This document shows, one piece after another, positions 1 to 8,483 of a DNA stretch of 64,000 nucleotides (position 1 is its first letter; the number at the start of each line of letters is the position of its first letter). The stretch is taken from the NCBI GenBank assembly GCA_036503555.1, contig DASXWQ010000013.1, forward strand, positions 200,313 through 264,312. The letters are read 5' to 3'. The notes below the pieces were generated by a model. That model was not told where the DNA came from, searched no databases, and saw nothing but the letters and a program-made list of their open reading frames with translations. Source of the DNA: Actinocatenispora sp036503555. Its GTDB lineage: Bacteria; Actinomycetota; Actinomycetes; Mycobacteriales; Micromonosporaceae. The position numbers and the translations under genes were made by a program.

Positions 1-503
1 GTGACGATCCCGGCGACCGCGGGGCCGACGAGCGCCGGCAGCACCCACGCCGTCGACAGCGCCCCGTACGCCGCGGGCCGGTCCCGCTCCGGGTACACCG
101 CGCCGATCAGCACGGTCACCGCCACGACCTGGGTACCGGCGCCGAGGCCCTGCAGCGTGCGGCCGAGCAGCAGGACCGGCATCGAGGTCGCCGTGCCGGA
201 CACGAGCAGCCCGACGGTGAACACGGCCGGCCCGGCGATCATCGACGGCACCGGGCCGCGCCTGTCGCACACCCGGCCGGACAGCACGCACGCCACCACG
301 CTCGCGGCGAGGAACGCGATGAACGGCCACGCGTACCAGGCGCCGCCGCGCAGCTCCGCCACGATCCGCGGCATGGCCGTGTTGACGCCCATGTCCTCGA
401 ACGCCGCCAGGGTCACGAGCAGGACGATCCCGATCGTCGGTCCCCGGCGGTCCGCCGCCCACAACGCACTGGTCCGCCGTACCGGCGTCTCGGTCGCAGT
501 CAC
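1..503 (-). CDS. MFS drug/metabolite exporter, N-terminal part (cut by window edge)
   Basis: The minus strand is open from a GTG at 503 to the window edge, about 167 residues, and reads as the first half of a major facilitator exporter in the inner membrane. Visible signs are a first hydrophobic segment near residues 23-40, the motif A-like GRVCDRRGP after helix 2-3, and GRTLQGLGAG in the helix 4-5 part. The carboxyl half is missing because the window starts here, so no stop is seen. The start is chosen at GTG because the nearby ATG (about 10 bases upstream, out of frame) runs into TGA. A MerR-type promoter sits directly upstream, so the gene is probably induced by a small molecule that the pump exports. 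Substrate unknown. Confidence 0.8.
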   Translation of the reverse strand, partial: MTATETPVRRTSALWAADRRGPTIGIVLLVTLAAFEDMGVNTAMPRIVAELRGGAWYAWPFIAFLAASVVACVLSGRVCDRRGPVPSMIAGPAVFTVGLLVSGTATSMPVLLLGRTLQGLGAGTQVVAVTVLIGAVYPERDRPAAYGALSTAWVLPALVGPAVAGIV

Positions 504-509
504 CCGGTC

Positions 510-540
510 ATCGTCGGACCTGAAGCCGACTTCAGGTCAA
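510..540 (-). promoter_or_regulatory. MerR-type promoter with 19-bp spacer and palindromic operator
   Basis: On the minus strand TTGACC (540-535) is followed after exactly 19 bases by GACGAT (515-510). The spacer carries a palindrome with 9-base arms, GACCTGAAG and CTTCAGGTC, at 517-538. A spacer of 19 instead of 17, filled by a dyad, is the hallmark of promoters switched on by MerR-family activators. The MFS start at 503 lies only 7 bases below the -10, so the message would be nearly leaderless. No MerR gene is in the window; it may lie to the left. Confidence 0.65.
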
Positions 541-569
541 CGCGGCACGGCCATGACCCGCGGCACACG

Positions 570-1430
570 CTACGGGGAGACGACGTCGGCGAGCCGGTCG
601 ACCTGCTCGACACCGGCCGTGGTGGGGTCGAAGTACAGCTCGGTGAACCCGGCGTCGGCGAACGCCCGGACCGCGTCGGCCACCGCCGCCTCGGTACGCA
701 GCGCGCCCGCCGCGATCTGCTCCGCGTACGGCCCGGTGAAGCCGTAGTAACGGCGCAGGTACGCCCGCGACTCCTCCTCCGCGCCGAGCGCGAAGTACGC
801 CAGCGCGGCGAGTCGCGGCTCCCCGGCGCGGCCCGCGTCGCGCCACGCGGTACGGATCCGCTCCACCATCGGCGCCATCTGCTCGGCGCTGCCGCCACCG
901 GCGGTCCACCCCGCGCCCCACTCCACGACCCGCCGGACGGCCGCGTCGCTGGTGCCGCCGACGAGGATCGGCACCCGCGCCTCGTTGACCGGCGTGGGAC
1001 ACACGGCCTCCTCGCCGCCGACGACCGGCTCGCCGCGCCACGCGCGGTGCATCAGGTCCAGCGCGGCGTCGAAGTCGCGCCCCCGGGTACCCGGGTCGCG
1101 GCCGACCGCGGCGAAGTCGTCCGGCCGCCCGCCGACCGCGAGGCCCAGCGTCAACCGGCCGCCGGAGAGCTGGTCCAGGCTGGCCGCCGTCTTCGCCAGC
1201 AGCACCGGCGGGTACACCGGGGCGAGCAGGATGTTGGTGGTCAGCCCGATCCGGGTGGTGGCGCCCGCCGCGACCGCCAGCGCGGTCAGCGAGTCGTACG
1301 ACGGGAACACGATCCGGTCGATCGTCGTCAGCGCGGTGAAGCCGCGGTCCTCGGCCCGCCTCGCCCACTCCACCATGCGTACGCCGGGTGTGTCCGGCAC
1401 GGGGTTGGGCAGTCCGATCCCGATTCTCAT
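570..1430 (-). CDS. LLM-class F420-dependent oxidoreductase
   Basis: This 286-residue protein has the luciferase-like monooxygenase fold and probably uses coenzyme F420 in the cytoplasm. The opening MRIGIGLPNP, the middle TTRIGLTTNILLAP and the GGRLTLGLAVGGRPDDF stretch are typical of this class. The sequence does not show the substrate. The start at 1430 is set by GGAGGT six bases upstream; a longer frame to 1586 has no homology in its extension. It is transcribed toward the MFS gene at 503, with 66 bases between them that hold the MerR-type promoter, so the two are probably separate units. A second F420-type gene starts divergently at 1488. An FMN-dependent relative is the main alternative. 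Confidence 0.85.
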   Translation of the reverse strand: MRIGIGLPNPVPDTPGVRMVEWARRAEDRGFTALTTIDRIVFPSYDSLTALAVAAGATTRIGLTTNILLAPVYPPVLLAKTAASLDQLSGGRLTLGLAVGGRPDDFAAVGRDPGTRGRDFDAALDLMHRAWRGEPVVGGEEAVCPTPVNEARVPILVGGTSDAAVRRVVEWGAGWTAGGGSAEQMAPMVERIRTAWRDAGRAGEPRLAALAYFALGAEEESRAYLRRYYGFTGPYAEQIAAGALRTEAAVADAVRAFADAGFTELYFDPTTAGVEQVDRLADVVSP

Positions 1431-1487
1431 CCGATGACCTCCACGGTTCCGCGGCAACCGGCTGGCGTGCCGGCCTACCGTGCCACT

Positions 1488-1931
1488 GTGACACCAGTGG
1501 GATTGACCGTGGGGCGGATGCGCCGACTGGTGGCCACGGCGCGTGTCGCGCGGCTGGCCACCGTCGATGCCCACGGCCTGCCGCACCTGGTGCCGGTCTG
1601 CTTCGCGATCACCGGCGACGTGGCGTACAGCGCGGTCGACGGCAAGCCGAAACGCACGCGCCGGCTGCGCCGCGTCGCGAACGTCCGCGCCACCGGCCGC
1701 TGCTGCCTGCTCGTCGACCGGTACTCCGACGACTGGTCGGCCCTCTGGTGGGTACGCCTGGACGGCACCGGCCGCATCGTCGACGATCCGGCCGAGGCGT
1801 CGGGCGCGCTCGCCGCCCTCGCCGACCGGTACCCGCAGTACGTCGCGGCGCCGCCCGCCGGCCCGGTGCTCGCCGTCGACGTCACCCGCTGGACCGGCTG
1901 GTCGGCGACGCCCGATCAGACCCAGTCGTAG
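1488..1931 (+). CDS. TIGR03668-like PPOX-fold F420-dependent oxidoreductase
   Basis: This small protein of 147 residues has the split-barrel flavin/F420-binding fold. The core reads RVARLATVDAHGLPHLVPV, followed by GKPKRTRRLRRVANVRATG and WWVRLDGTGRI, which match the TIGR03668 group in order. It should reduce an unknown substrate with F420H2 in the cytosol. GTG at 1488 is the first start that precedes the conserved block; GTG 1509 and ATG 1518 are later options. It is divergent from the LLM oxidoreductase and its last 16 bases overlap the end of the convergent PemK-like gene. The pairing of two F420-type enzymes suggests a shared detoxification or reduction role, which is inference. Confidence 0.8.
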   Translation: MTPVGLTVGRMRRLVATARVARLATVDAHGLPHLVPVCFAITGDVAYSAVDGKPKRTRRLRRVANVRATGRCCLLVDRYSDDWSALWWVRLDGTGRIVDDPAEASGALAALADRYPQYVAAPPAGPVLAVDVTRWTGWSATPDQTQS

Positions 1932-2386
1932 CCGGCGCGCAGGGCCGCACCCACCCGGTCGAACCGGGCCCGGTCGAGCACCGCACCCTCGCGCCGGATC
2001 GAGTCCTCGCGCATGGTCAGCACCCGGTCCAGGCGTACCCAGCTCGGCCGGTGGTCACGGTCCCACTCGCCGGGGCCGAGCGCCAGCCAGTGCCGCTGCC
2101 CGTCGCGCGCGCTCTTGCTCGACAGCATCAGCCCGAACAGGGTGCGGCTCCACCGGCCGACCACCAGCACCGGGCGGTCCTTGCCCTGCCGCGGGTCCTC
2201 CTCGTACGGCACCCAGGTCCACACGATCTCGCCCGGGTCGGCGCGCCCGTCCAGCTCCGGCGCGTACACCAGCTGGCGGCGGCGCAGCGCCGAGGCCTGG
2301 CGGCGGCGCGCCACCCGCGCCGGGGTCGGTGCACCTGACGCACGCCGGGACAGCCGGCCGAGAACGCTTCTGAACAGAGTCGCCAC
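1916..2386 (-). CDS. PemK/MazF-family protein
   Basis: The product has 156 residues and carries the PemK/MazF core: GEIVWTWVPYEEDPRQGKDRPVLVV at residues of the middle third, with the family signature of a strand, a basic-acidic loop and a KDRPVLVV strand, then a WLALGPGEWDRDHRPSWVRLD stretch. Classical MazF toxins are about 110 residues; this one has a basic 35-residue amino-terminal extension. No small antitoxin gene lies next to it, so a toxin role is not supported by context. Its actinobacterial relatives are usually solitary. It converges on the oxidoreductase at 1931 with a 16-base overlap and is divergent from the MFS gene. Confidence 0.75.
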   Translation of the reverse strand: MATLFRSVLGRLSRRASGAPTPARVARRRQASALRRRQLVYAPELDGRADPGEIVWTWVPYEEDPRQGKDRPVLVVGRWSRTLFGLMLSSKSARDGQRHWLALGPGEWDRDHRPSWVRLDRVLTMREDSIRREGAVLDRARFDRVGAALRAGYDWV

Positions 2387-2424
2387 GACCGGGCACCCTA
2401 CCCGCCCGCGCTAGACTCACGATC

Positions 2425-2505
2425 ATGCGTGCGGTGACCGGGTGGACGACTCCGCCACTGCCGCTGTACGGGCAGGACCACGATCGCGGCGATCTCGCGC
2501 CCTGA
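2425..2505 (+). CDS. Possible leaderless 26-codon leader peptide upstream of the MFS gene
   Basis: A -10-like TAGACT at 2412-2417 sits seven bases before an ATG at 2425, which opens a 26-codon frame ending at TGA 2503-2505. That geometry fits a leaderless transcript, common in actinomycetes. The third codon bases are mostly G or C, as in real genes here. The stop lies in the loop of a GCGCCC/GGGCGC hairpin, and the MFS start follows 92 bases later. The peptide may act as a ribosome-stalling leader for the exporter. I recognise no homolog, and chance is possible. Confidence 0.35.
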   Translation: MRAVTGWTTPPLPLYGQDHDRGDLAP

Positions 2506-2597
2506 CACCCGGGCGCCGTCCCCGCCCACCGTCCGCCCGACCCCCTGAGGATTCCCGTGCTTCGACCGACGCTGCCCGCTGCCCGGACGGTACGACC

Positions 2598-3779
2598 GTG
2601 ACCGGGCCACTCACTCCGACGATCCAGGTCCTGCGCCGCCGCCACGTGTCGCGGCTGCTGTCCTCGGCGCTGCTCGGCCGGCTGCCGACCGGCATGGCCG
2701 CCATCGCGATCCTGCTGCTGGTCCGCGACCGCGGCGGCGACTACGGCCTCGCCGGCCTGCTGTCCGGCCTGTACGCCGCGGGCGGCGCCGTCGGCGGCCC
2801 GCTGCTCGGCCGCGCCATCGACCGGTACCGGCAGGGTCCGGTGCTGTTCGTCGCCGCACTCGCCGCCGGTGTCGGCTTCGCCGCGCTCGGGTTGGCACCG
2901 ATGGCGGGCTGGCCGCCGGTGGCCGCGGTACTGCTGGCCGGCGCGGCCACCCCGCCGCTGGAGTCCTGCCTGCGCGTGCTGTGGCCGCGGATCGTGCCCG
3001 CCGAGCTGCTCCACCCGGCGTACGCGCTGGACGCGGCGGCGCAGGAGATCCTGTTCGTGCTCGGCCCGCTGGTGGTGCTGGCGGCGGTCGCCGTGGTCGG
3101 CCCGGCCGGCGGCGTACTCGTCGCCGCGGTGTTCGGCGTCGCCGGCGTCGCGGTGTTCGCTGCGAGCGGGCCGTCCCGGTCCTGGCGCGGCGAGCCGACC
3201 GTACGCCGGCACCCCGCGGGGCCGCTGCGTTCGGGTCGTTTGCTGCGGCTGCTCGCGTCGCTGCTCGCGACGGGCTTCACGATCGGTACGTTCGGCGTCG
3301 GCGCCACCGCGTACGCGGAGCACGCCGCGGGCCGGGGGCTCGCCGGCTGGCTGATCGCCGCGAACGGGCTGGGCGCGCTGCTCGGTGGCGTCGGGTACAC
3401 GCTGGTGCGGCCGGGCACCGACCTGTCGCGGCGGCTCACGGTGCTGTCGGCGGCGCTCGCCGTCGGGTACCTGCCGCTCGCGTTGCGGCCCGCGCCGCCG
3501 GTGATGGTGGCGCTGTGCGTGCTGTCCGGGCTGTCCCTGCCGGCGGTGCTGGCCTGCGGGTTCGCCATCGTCGAGCGGGTGGCGCCGGCGGGTACCGCGA
3601 CCGAGGCGTTCACCTGGCTGGTGACCGCGTTCGCGGTGGGCAACGCGGCGGGTGCGGCGCTCGGCGGCCTGCTCATCGACTCCTACGGTGCGCTCGCCGC
3701 GTTCCTGGCCGGTGCCGGCACCGCGGCGCTCGCCGTACTGATCGTCGCCCGCCGCCTGCTGCCGGCCGGGAACACCTGA
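2598..3779 (+). CDS. MFS transporter
   Basis: A 393-residue inner-membrane carrier with about 12 hydrophobic helices. The family features are GLLSGLYAAGGAVGGPLLGRAIDR (helices 2-3 with the motif A-like GRAIDRYRQG loop near residues 65-85) and a second six-helix half beginning at RLLRLLASLLATGFTIGTFG. The closest theme is the actinobacterial group of solitary MFS exporters without an assigned substrate. GTG at 2598 is chosen because the conserved amino-terminal RRRHVSRLLSSALLGRLPTGMA follows directly and the upstream part of the open frame is low-complexity. Transcription probably begins at the TAGACT near 2412, leaving a 180-base leader with a possible leader peptide. Confidence 0.85.
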   Translation: MTGPLTPTIQVLRRRHVSRLLSSALLGRLPTGMAAIAILLLVRDRGGDYGLAGLLSGLYAAGGAVGGPLLGRAIDRYRQGPVLFVAALAAGVGFAALGLAPMAGWPPVAAVLLAGAATPPLESCLRVLWPRIVPAELLHPAYALDAAAQEILFVLGPLVVLAAVAVVGPAGGVLVAAVFGVAGVAVFAASGPSRSWRGEPTVRRHPAGPLRSGRLLRLLASLLATGFTIGTFGVGATAYAEHAAGRGLAGWLIAANGLGALLGGVGYTLVRPGTDLSRRLTVLSAALAVGYLPLALRPAPPVMVALCVLSGLSLPAVLACGFAIVERVAPAGTATEAFTWLVTAFAVGNAAGAALGGLLIDSYGALAAFLAGAGTAALAVLIVARRLLPAGNT

Positions 3780-3803
3780 GGCGCCCCCCGGCCGGCGGGC
3801 GGT

Positions 3804-4079
3804 TCAGTCGGCGGCCGGGCGACGCAGCGAATATGTCACCGCGTGCAACCGGTGCGGCTGTCCGACGAGGATCGCCGCCCGGTCGTACGCCTGCCAGCCG
3901 GCCTGCCCGGCGCGGTTGAGGTGGCGCAGATCGTCGAAGCGCTCGTCGGTGCCCCAGCGGGCGACGCCGCCGGGGTGGTGGAAGCTGGCGTTCCAGTCCA
4001 TGTGCTTGTCGGTGCCGAACGTGCCGGTGGACTTGTACTCGAGCCTGGCGTATTCCCATCGCGTCACGCAGATCATCAT
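3804..4079 (-). CDS. Conserved hypothetical protein, DUF4177-like
   Basis: This is a 91-residue cytosolic protein. It opens with CVTRWEYARLEYKSTG and contains DDLRHLNRAGQAGWQAYD, the pattern of a short strand, a helix ending LN-x-x-G-x-x-GW and a final strand that is seen in DUF4177-like proteins. No signal peptide or membrane helix. Function unknown. It stands alone, convergent with the MFS gene and divergent from the sugar importer. The 178 bases between it and the importer hold no other gene. The start could be either of the two ATG codons at 4079 and 4076. Confidence 0.7.
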   Translation of the reverse strand: MMICVTRWEYARLEYKSTGTFGTDKHMDWNASFHHPGGVARWGTDERFDDLRHLNRAGQAGWQAYDRAAILVGQPHRLHAVTYSLRRPAAD

Positions 4080-4257
4080 GCCTCAGCGCTGCCACGACGT
4101 ACGGTGACCGGTCGCCGGCTCGTCCCGGTACGGCGGTGAAAACTTCTTCCGCGCGGTCTGTCGTCTTCGCAACGATCATGGCAATGTGTGGGGGTCGTAT
4201 CGCGGCGGTGGGCTCCGGCCGGCCGCCGTGCGTCGTGGCGAGAGGGAGCGATGGACG

Positions 4258-5685
4258 ATGTCTTCCCGACGGGTGGTGGCGGCGGCCGTCCTCGTGACGG
4301 CCTGCCTGACGGTGACCAGCTGTGTCGGCGCGAAAAAGGCCGCGGGCCCCGGTGACCCGCAGCGCAACGCCAACGCCGCGCACGCCACGCTGACGATCTC
4401 CACGAACGCGATCTCCGGCGGGAAGAACGCGCAGGAGGCCGACTGGATCACCAAGGAGCTGATCCCGGCGTTCGAGAAGGCCGAGAAGGCCAAGGGGAAG
4501 AACGTCACCGTCACGTACCAGGCGAACGGCATCGACGACGCGAAGTACGGCGAGAAGCTGGAGCTGTCGCTGAAGGCGGGCGGCGGGCCGGACATCTACG
4601 TGATCGGCGGCGACTCGCTGTCGAAGTACGCCGCGGCCGGCTACATCGCGCCGCTGGAGACGATCGTCGGGCCGAAGGCGAACGACTGGCCGGGCTGGAA
4701 GCAGGTCGACGCGCCCGTCAAGAAGAACGTCTCGCTCAACGGCAAGTACTACGGCGTGCCGACGGGCGTCGACGGCCGGGTGCTGTTCTACAACCGGAAG
4801 CTGTTCGCGAAGGCCGGCCTCCCGGCGACCTGGCAGCCGACGAGCTGGGCCGACATCCTCGCCGCCGGCAGGAAGCTCGCGAAGCTGCCCGGCGTCACCC
4901 CGATCCAGGTCGACGCCGGTACGCCGATGGGCGAGGCGACGACGATGCAGGGTTTCCTGCCGCTGTTGGCGGGCGCCGGCGCGGAGATCTACGACGCGAA
5001 GACGCACAAGTACCAGGGCGACACGAAGGCGCTGCGCGACGCGCTCGGCTTCTACCGCACCCTGTACCGCACGGCGAAGCTCGGCGACCCGAAGCTCCAG
5101 CAGGACCCGAACGGCCGCGACGAGTCGTTCACCGAGTTCTCCCAGGGCAAGCTCGGCATCATCGGCGAGAGCGACTACCTGTGGCGGTCGATCGTCTGCC
5201 CGACGAAGTCGGTGTGCAACGCGACGTCGATGCCGGACCGCGACAAGACCGTCGGGTACGCGATGATCCCCGCCGAGCGTCCCGGCACCGGGGTCGGCGG
5301 GCAGGACTTCGTCAGCATGTCGGGCGGCGGTGGGTTCACGATCAACCCGCACACGAAGTACCCGCAGCAGGCGTGGGACCTGCTGACGTTCATGCGCTCG
5401 GCGACGCAGATCAAGGCGCAGCTCGGCAGCACCGTGCAGATCACCGCGAACAAGCAGGTCAACGACGAGATCCTGGCGCGTGACCCGGCCCTGAAGTACA
5501 TCGCGGACAAGGTCATCCCGATCACGCGGTTCCGGCCGAGCGAGGAGCACTACGGCGCGGTCGGCGCGCTGCTGGAGGAGGCGACCGGGCAGGTGGTCGC
5601 GGGCAAGTCGATCGACGAGGTGGCGCAGGCGTACGAGCGGGGTGTGGTGAAGCTTGTCGGCGCGAACCACGTCACCTCGGACTGA
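4258..5685 (+). CDS. Sugar ABC transporter substrate-binding lipoprotein
   Basis: A 475-residue extracellular solute-binding protein of family 1. The first 22 residues are a lipoprotein signal ending in LTVTSC, so Cys22 would be lipidated and the protein held on the outer face of the membrane. Later landmarks are GGGPDIYVIGGDSLSKYAAAG, PTGVDGRVLFYNRKLF and the WDLLTFMRS helix, all typical of carbohydrate binding proteins. It captures an unknown sugar, likely an oligosaccharide, for the permeases that follow. ATG 4258 has a GAGGGAG ribosome site ten bases upstream. It is the first gene of a four-gene importer operon with overlapping ends. Confidence 0.9.
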   Translation: MSSRRVVAAAVLVTACLTVTSCVGAKKAAGPGDPQRNANAAHATLTISTNAISGGKNAQEADWITKELIPAFEKAEKAKGKNVTVTYQANGIDDAKYGEKLELSLKAGGGPDIYVIGGDSLSKYAAAGYIAPLETIVGPKANDWPGWKQVDAPVKKNVSLNGKYYGVPTGVDGRVLFYNRKLFAKAGLPATWQPTSWADILAAGRKLAKLPGVTPIQVDAGTPMGEATTMQGFLPLLAGAGAEIYDAKTHKYQGDTKALRDALGFYRTLYRTAKLGDPKLQQDPNGRDESFTEFSQGKLGIIGESDYLWRSIVCPTKSVCNATSMPDRDKTVGYAMIPAERPGTGVGGQDFVSMSGGGGFTINPHTKYPQQAWDLLTFMRSATQIKAQLGSTVQITANKQVNDEILARDPALKYIADKVIPITRFRPSEEHYGAVGALLEEATGQVVAGKSIDEVAQAYERGVVKLVGANHVTSD

Positions 5686-6568
5686 GCGCGGCCCGGCGAC
5701 CGACGTCGCCGGGCTCGGCACCGGCCGGGCGCTGCTGTTCGTCCTGCCGGCGCTGGCGCTGATCGGCGCGTTCCTGGTGTTCCCGGCCCTGTGGACGCTC
5801 TACCTCGGGGTGCTCAAGTACGACCTGGCCGGCAGCAACGCCGCCGCACCGCAGTTCGTCGGGCTGGGCAACTACCTGGACGCGCTCACCGACCCGCGCT
5901 TCGGCAACGCGCTGGTGCTGACCGTCGCGTTCGTCGGCCTGTCCGCCGTGCTCGGCCAGAACGTGCTCGGCTTCCTGCTCGCGGTCGTGCTGCGCGACGC
6001 GGTGTCCTGGGTACGCGGGACGGTCAACGCGGTGGTGCTGCTGGCGTGGATCCTGCCCGGCACGGTCGTCGTGTTCCTGTGGCAGGCGCTGCTGGACCGC
6101 GGCGGCGGCACCCTCAACGCCATCCTCGGTACGCCGGGCGCCGCCTGGACGCTCGACCACCCGCTCGCCACCATCGTCGTGTTCAACGTGTGGCGCGGCA
6201 CCGCGTTCTCGATGCTGCTCTACTCGGCGGCGCTCGGCGCGGTGCCCCGCTCGCAGCTGGAGACCGCCCGCACGTACGGCGCGGGGCCGCTACGCACGCT
6301 GTGTGACGTGGTACTGCCGCACATCCGCGGGCACATCCTCACCAACACGCTGCTGATCACGCTGTGGACGTTCAACGACTTCGCACCGTACATGCTCACC
6401 GGCGGCGGCCCCGACCACCGCTCCGAGACCCTGCCCGTGTACGTCTACCGCACCTCCATCGAGGGCGGCGCGCTCGGGTACGGCTCGGCGATCTCGCTGA
6501 TCATGCTGGTCATCAACCTGGTGATCGCGCTGGTGTACCTGCGCCTGCTGCGCCGGAGGTCGGCATGA
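5654..6568 (+). CDS. Sugar ABC transporter permease, MalF type
   Basis: A 304-residue inner-membrane permease with six predicted helices. The EAA-type loop that contacts the ATPase reads ETARTYGAGPLRTLCDVVLP near residues 200-220. The only standard start in the open frame is TTG 5654, because a stop lies two codons above it; this makes a 32-base overlap with the binding-protein gene and supports translational coupling. Together with the next permease it forms the membrane channel of the importer. Confidence 0.9.
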   Translation: MSARTTSPRTERGPATDVAGLGTGRALLFVLPALALIGAFLVFPALWTLYLGVLKYDLAGSNAAAPQFVGLGNYLDALTDPRFGNALVLTVAFVGLSAVLGQNVLGFLLAVVLRDAVSWVRGTVNAVVLLAWILPGTVVVFLWQALLDRGGGTLNAILGTPGAAWTLDHPLATIVVFNVWRGTAFSMLLYSAALGAVPRSQLETARTYGAGPLRTLCDVVLPHIRGHILTNTLLITLWTFNDFAPYMLTGGGPDHRSETLPVYVYRTSIEGGALGYGSAISLIMLVINLVIALVYLRLLRRRSA

Positions 6569-7413
6569 GCGCGCCCGAGGACGGACCCGCGCGCGCCGCC
6601 CGGCAGGCCGTCGCCCGCGTCGGCCGGTACGTGTTCGCCGGGCTGGTCCTGGTGTTCTTCGCGCTGCCGCTGGTGTGGCTGGTGGCGACACCGTTCGCCC
6701 GGACCCCGTCGTACCGGGTGCCGGCGCCGAGCTTCACCCTGCACAACTTCCGCGTCCTGTTCGACAACCCGTACGCGGTGCGCTCCATCGGCAACTCGCT
6801 GGTCCTCGCGGCCGGCACGGCGCTGCTCGCGGTCGTGTTCGCCGGCACCGCCGCGTACGCGCTGTCCCGGGTGCGGCTGCCCGGCCGCGACGCCGTGCTG
6901 TACGCGATCCTGCTGCTGTCGTCGATCGTCACCGGCACCGCGGCGATGGTGCCGATCTTCCTGATGCTGTTCCAGCTCGACCTGATCGACAACCGGCTGG
7001 CGCTGATCCTGGTGCTGACCGGCGGGCTGCTGCCGTCGGCGATGTTCATTCTGAAGGACTTCATGGACACCGTGCCGCGCTCGTACGAGGAGTCGGCGCG
7101 GGTGTTCGGCGCGAGCCCGTTCCAGATCCTGCGGCACGTCGTCGCCCCGGTGGTACGCCCCGGCCTGGCCACGATCGCGGTGTGGGCGGTGGTACAGGTG
7201 TGGGGCAACTTCCTGCTGCCGTACATCCTGCTGCGGGACCCGGGGAAGCAGCCGGCCGCGGTCATCATGTACACGTTCTACGACGAGGGCGGGCAGCCGA
7301 ACTTCGCCCTGATCTCCACGTTCTCGCTGCTGTACTCGGTGCCGGTGGTGCTCTGCTACCTGCTGGTGAACCGGCGGTACGGATTCCGGTTCCAGGGAGG
7401 GATCAAGGGCTGA
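6565..7413 (+). CDS. Sugar ABC transporter permease, MalG type
   Basis: A 282-residue partner permease with six helices. The first helix is FAGLVLVFFALPLVWLVATPF, and the EAA loop reads ESARVFGASPFQILRHVVAP near residues 175-195. The start ATG overlaps the stop of the upstream permease in an ATGA arrangement, and its own TGA overlaps the start of the ATPase gene. This tight coupling implies fixed stoichiometry in the importer complex. Confidence 0.92.
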   Translation: MSAPEDGPARAARQAVARVGRYVFAGLVLVFFALPLVWLVATPFARTPSYRVPAPSFTLHNFRVLFDNPYAVRSIGNSLVLAAGTALLAVVFAGTAAYALSRVRLPGRDAVLYAILLLSSIVTGTAAMVPIFLMLFQLDLIDNRLALILVLTGGLLPSAMFILKDFMDTVPRSYEESARVFGASPFQILRHVVAPVVRPGLATIAVWAVVQVWGNFLLPYILLRDPGKQPAAVIMYTFYDEGGQPNFALISTFSLLYSVPVVLCYLLVNRRYGFRFQGGIKG

Positions 7414-8483
7414 TGGCGGGTATCGAGCTTTCCGGCGTCACCAAGACCTATCCGGGCGGCGTGACCGCCGTCGACGGGTTGGACCTGACCGTACGCGACG
7501 GCGAGTTCTTCGCCCTGCTCGGCCCGTCCGGCTGCGGCAAGACGACGCTGCTGCGCACGATCGCCGGCCTGGAGCAGGCGAGCGCGGGTACCGTCGCGAT
7601 CGGTGAACGGGACGTCACCCGGCTCGCGCCCGGGCAGCGCGACGTCGCGATGGTGTTCCAGGACTACGCGTTGTTCCCGCACATGACGGTGCTCGACAAC
7701 ATCGCCTATCCCTTGCGGGTCAAGCGAACCCCGCGCCCGGCGCGGCACGGGAAAGCGCGCGAGGTCGGCGCCGGGCTGGACCTGGCCGAGCTGATGGCCC
7801 GCCGCCCGGCCGAGCTGTCCGGCGGCCAGCAGCAGCGGGTCGCACTGGCCCGCGCGGTCGTCGCGCACCCGCGGGCGTTCCTGTTCGACGAGCCACTGTC
7901 CAATCTGGACGCCCGGCTGCGGCTGTCCGCGCGCACGTTCCTCAAGCGGCTGCAACGCGAGCTGGGCATCACGACCGTGTTCGTCACGCACGACCAGGCC
8001 GAGGCGCTGGCGATGGCGGACCGGATCGCCGTCATGGACGCCGGCCGCATCCGCCAGGTCGGTACGCCGCGCGAGGTGTTCGGCCGCCCCGCCACCACGT
8101 TCGTCGCGCACTTCATCGGCTCCACGCCCATGAACCTGCTCGACGGCACCGTCAAGGGGGACCGGCTCGACCTCGCCGCCGGCATGCTGCCATGCCCGGC
8201 CGACCTGCCGGACGACACCCGGGTCACCGTCGGCATCCGACCGGAGTACCTGACGTACTCGGCGGTCGAGGTGCCCGACGCGCTCGCCGGCACCGTCGGA
8301 ATCGTCGAGAACCTGGGCTCCTCGTCGCTGGTGACGCTGGAGACCGACAGCGCGGAGCCGGTCGGCGTCATCGTCGAGGAGGGCACCGAGCCCGAGCCCG
8401 GTACGCCCGGCTGGGCCACCCCCCGGCCCGGCCGCGTCCTGCTCTACGACGCCGACACCGGTGCCCTGCTCGACCGATGCTGA
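7413..8483 (+). CDS. ABC transporter ATP-binding protein (MsmX/UgpC-like)
   Basis: A 356-residue cytosolic ATPase that powers the sugar importer. Walker A is GPSGCGKTT (residues 37-45), the Q-loop FQDYALFPH follows, the signature is LSGGQQQR, Walker B is AFLFDEPLSNLD, and the switch is VTHDQ. The carboxyl third (from about residue 240) is the regulatory TOBE-like domain of sugar ATPases. Actinomycetes often keep one ATPase (MsiK) for many sugar importers; here a dedicated copy is in the operon. It could also serve the ATPase-less importer at 32128-35213, which is inference. Confidence 0.93.
   Translation: MAGIELSGVTKTYPGGVTAVDGLDLTVRDGEFFALLGPSGCGKTTLLRTIAGLEQASAGTVAIGERDVTRLAPGQRDVAMVFQDYALFPHMTVLDNIAYPLRVKRTPRPARHGKAREVGAGLDLAELMARRPAELSGGQQQRVALARAVVAHPRAFLFDEPLSNLDARLRLSARTFLKRLQRELGITTVFVTHDQAEALAMADRIAVMDAGRIRQVGTPREVFGRPATTFVAHFIGSTPMNLLDGTVKGDRLDLAAGMLPCPADLPDDTRVTVGIRPEYLTYSAVEVPDALAGTVGIVENLGSSSLVTLETDSAEPVGVIVEEGTEPEPGTPGWATPRPGRVLLYDADTGALLDRC

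Noticed and set aside
1..747. The 248-codon plus-strand frame at the left edge
   Set aside because: The minus strand encodes a clear MFS exporter and the end of an oxidoreductase over the same bases; the plus frame is their shadow.
1916..2386. A toxin-antitoxin pair with the PemK-like gene as toxin
   Set aside because: No small antitoxin frame lies upstream or downstream; the neighbours are an oxidoreductase and an MFS gene.
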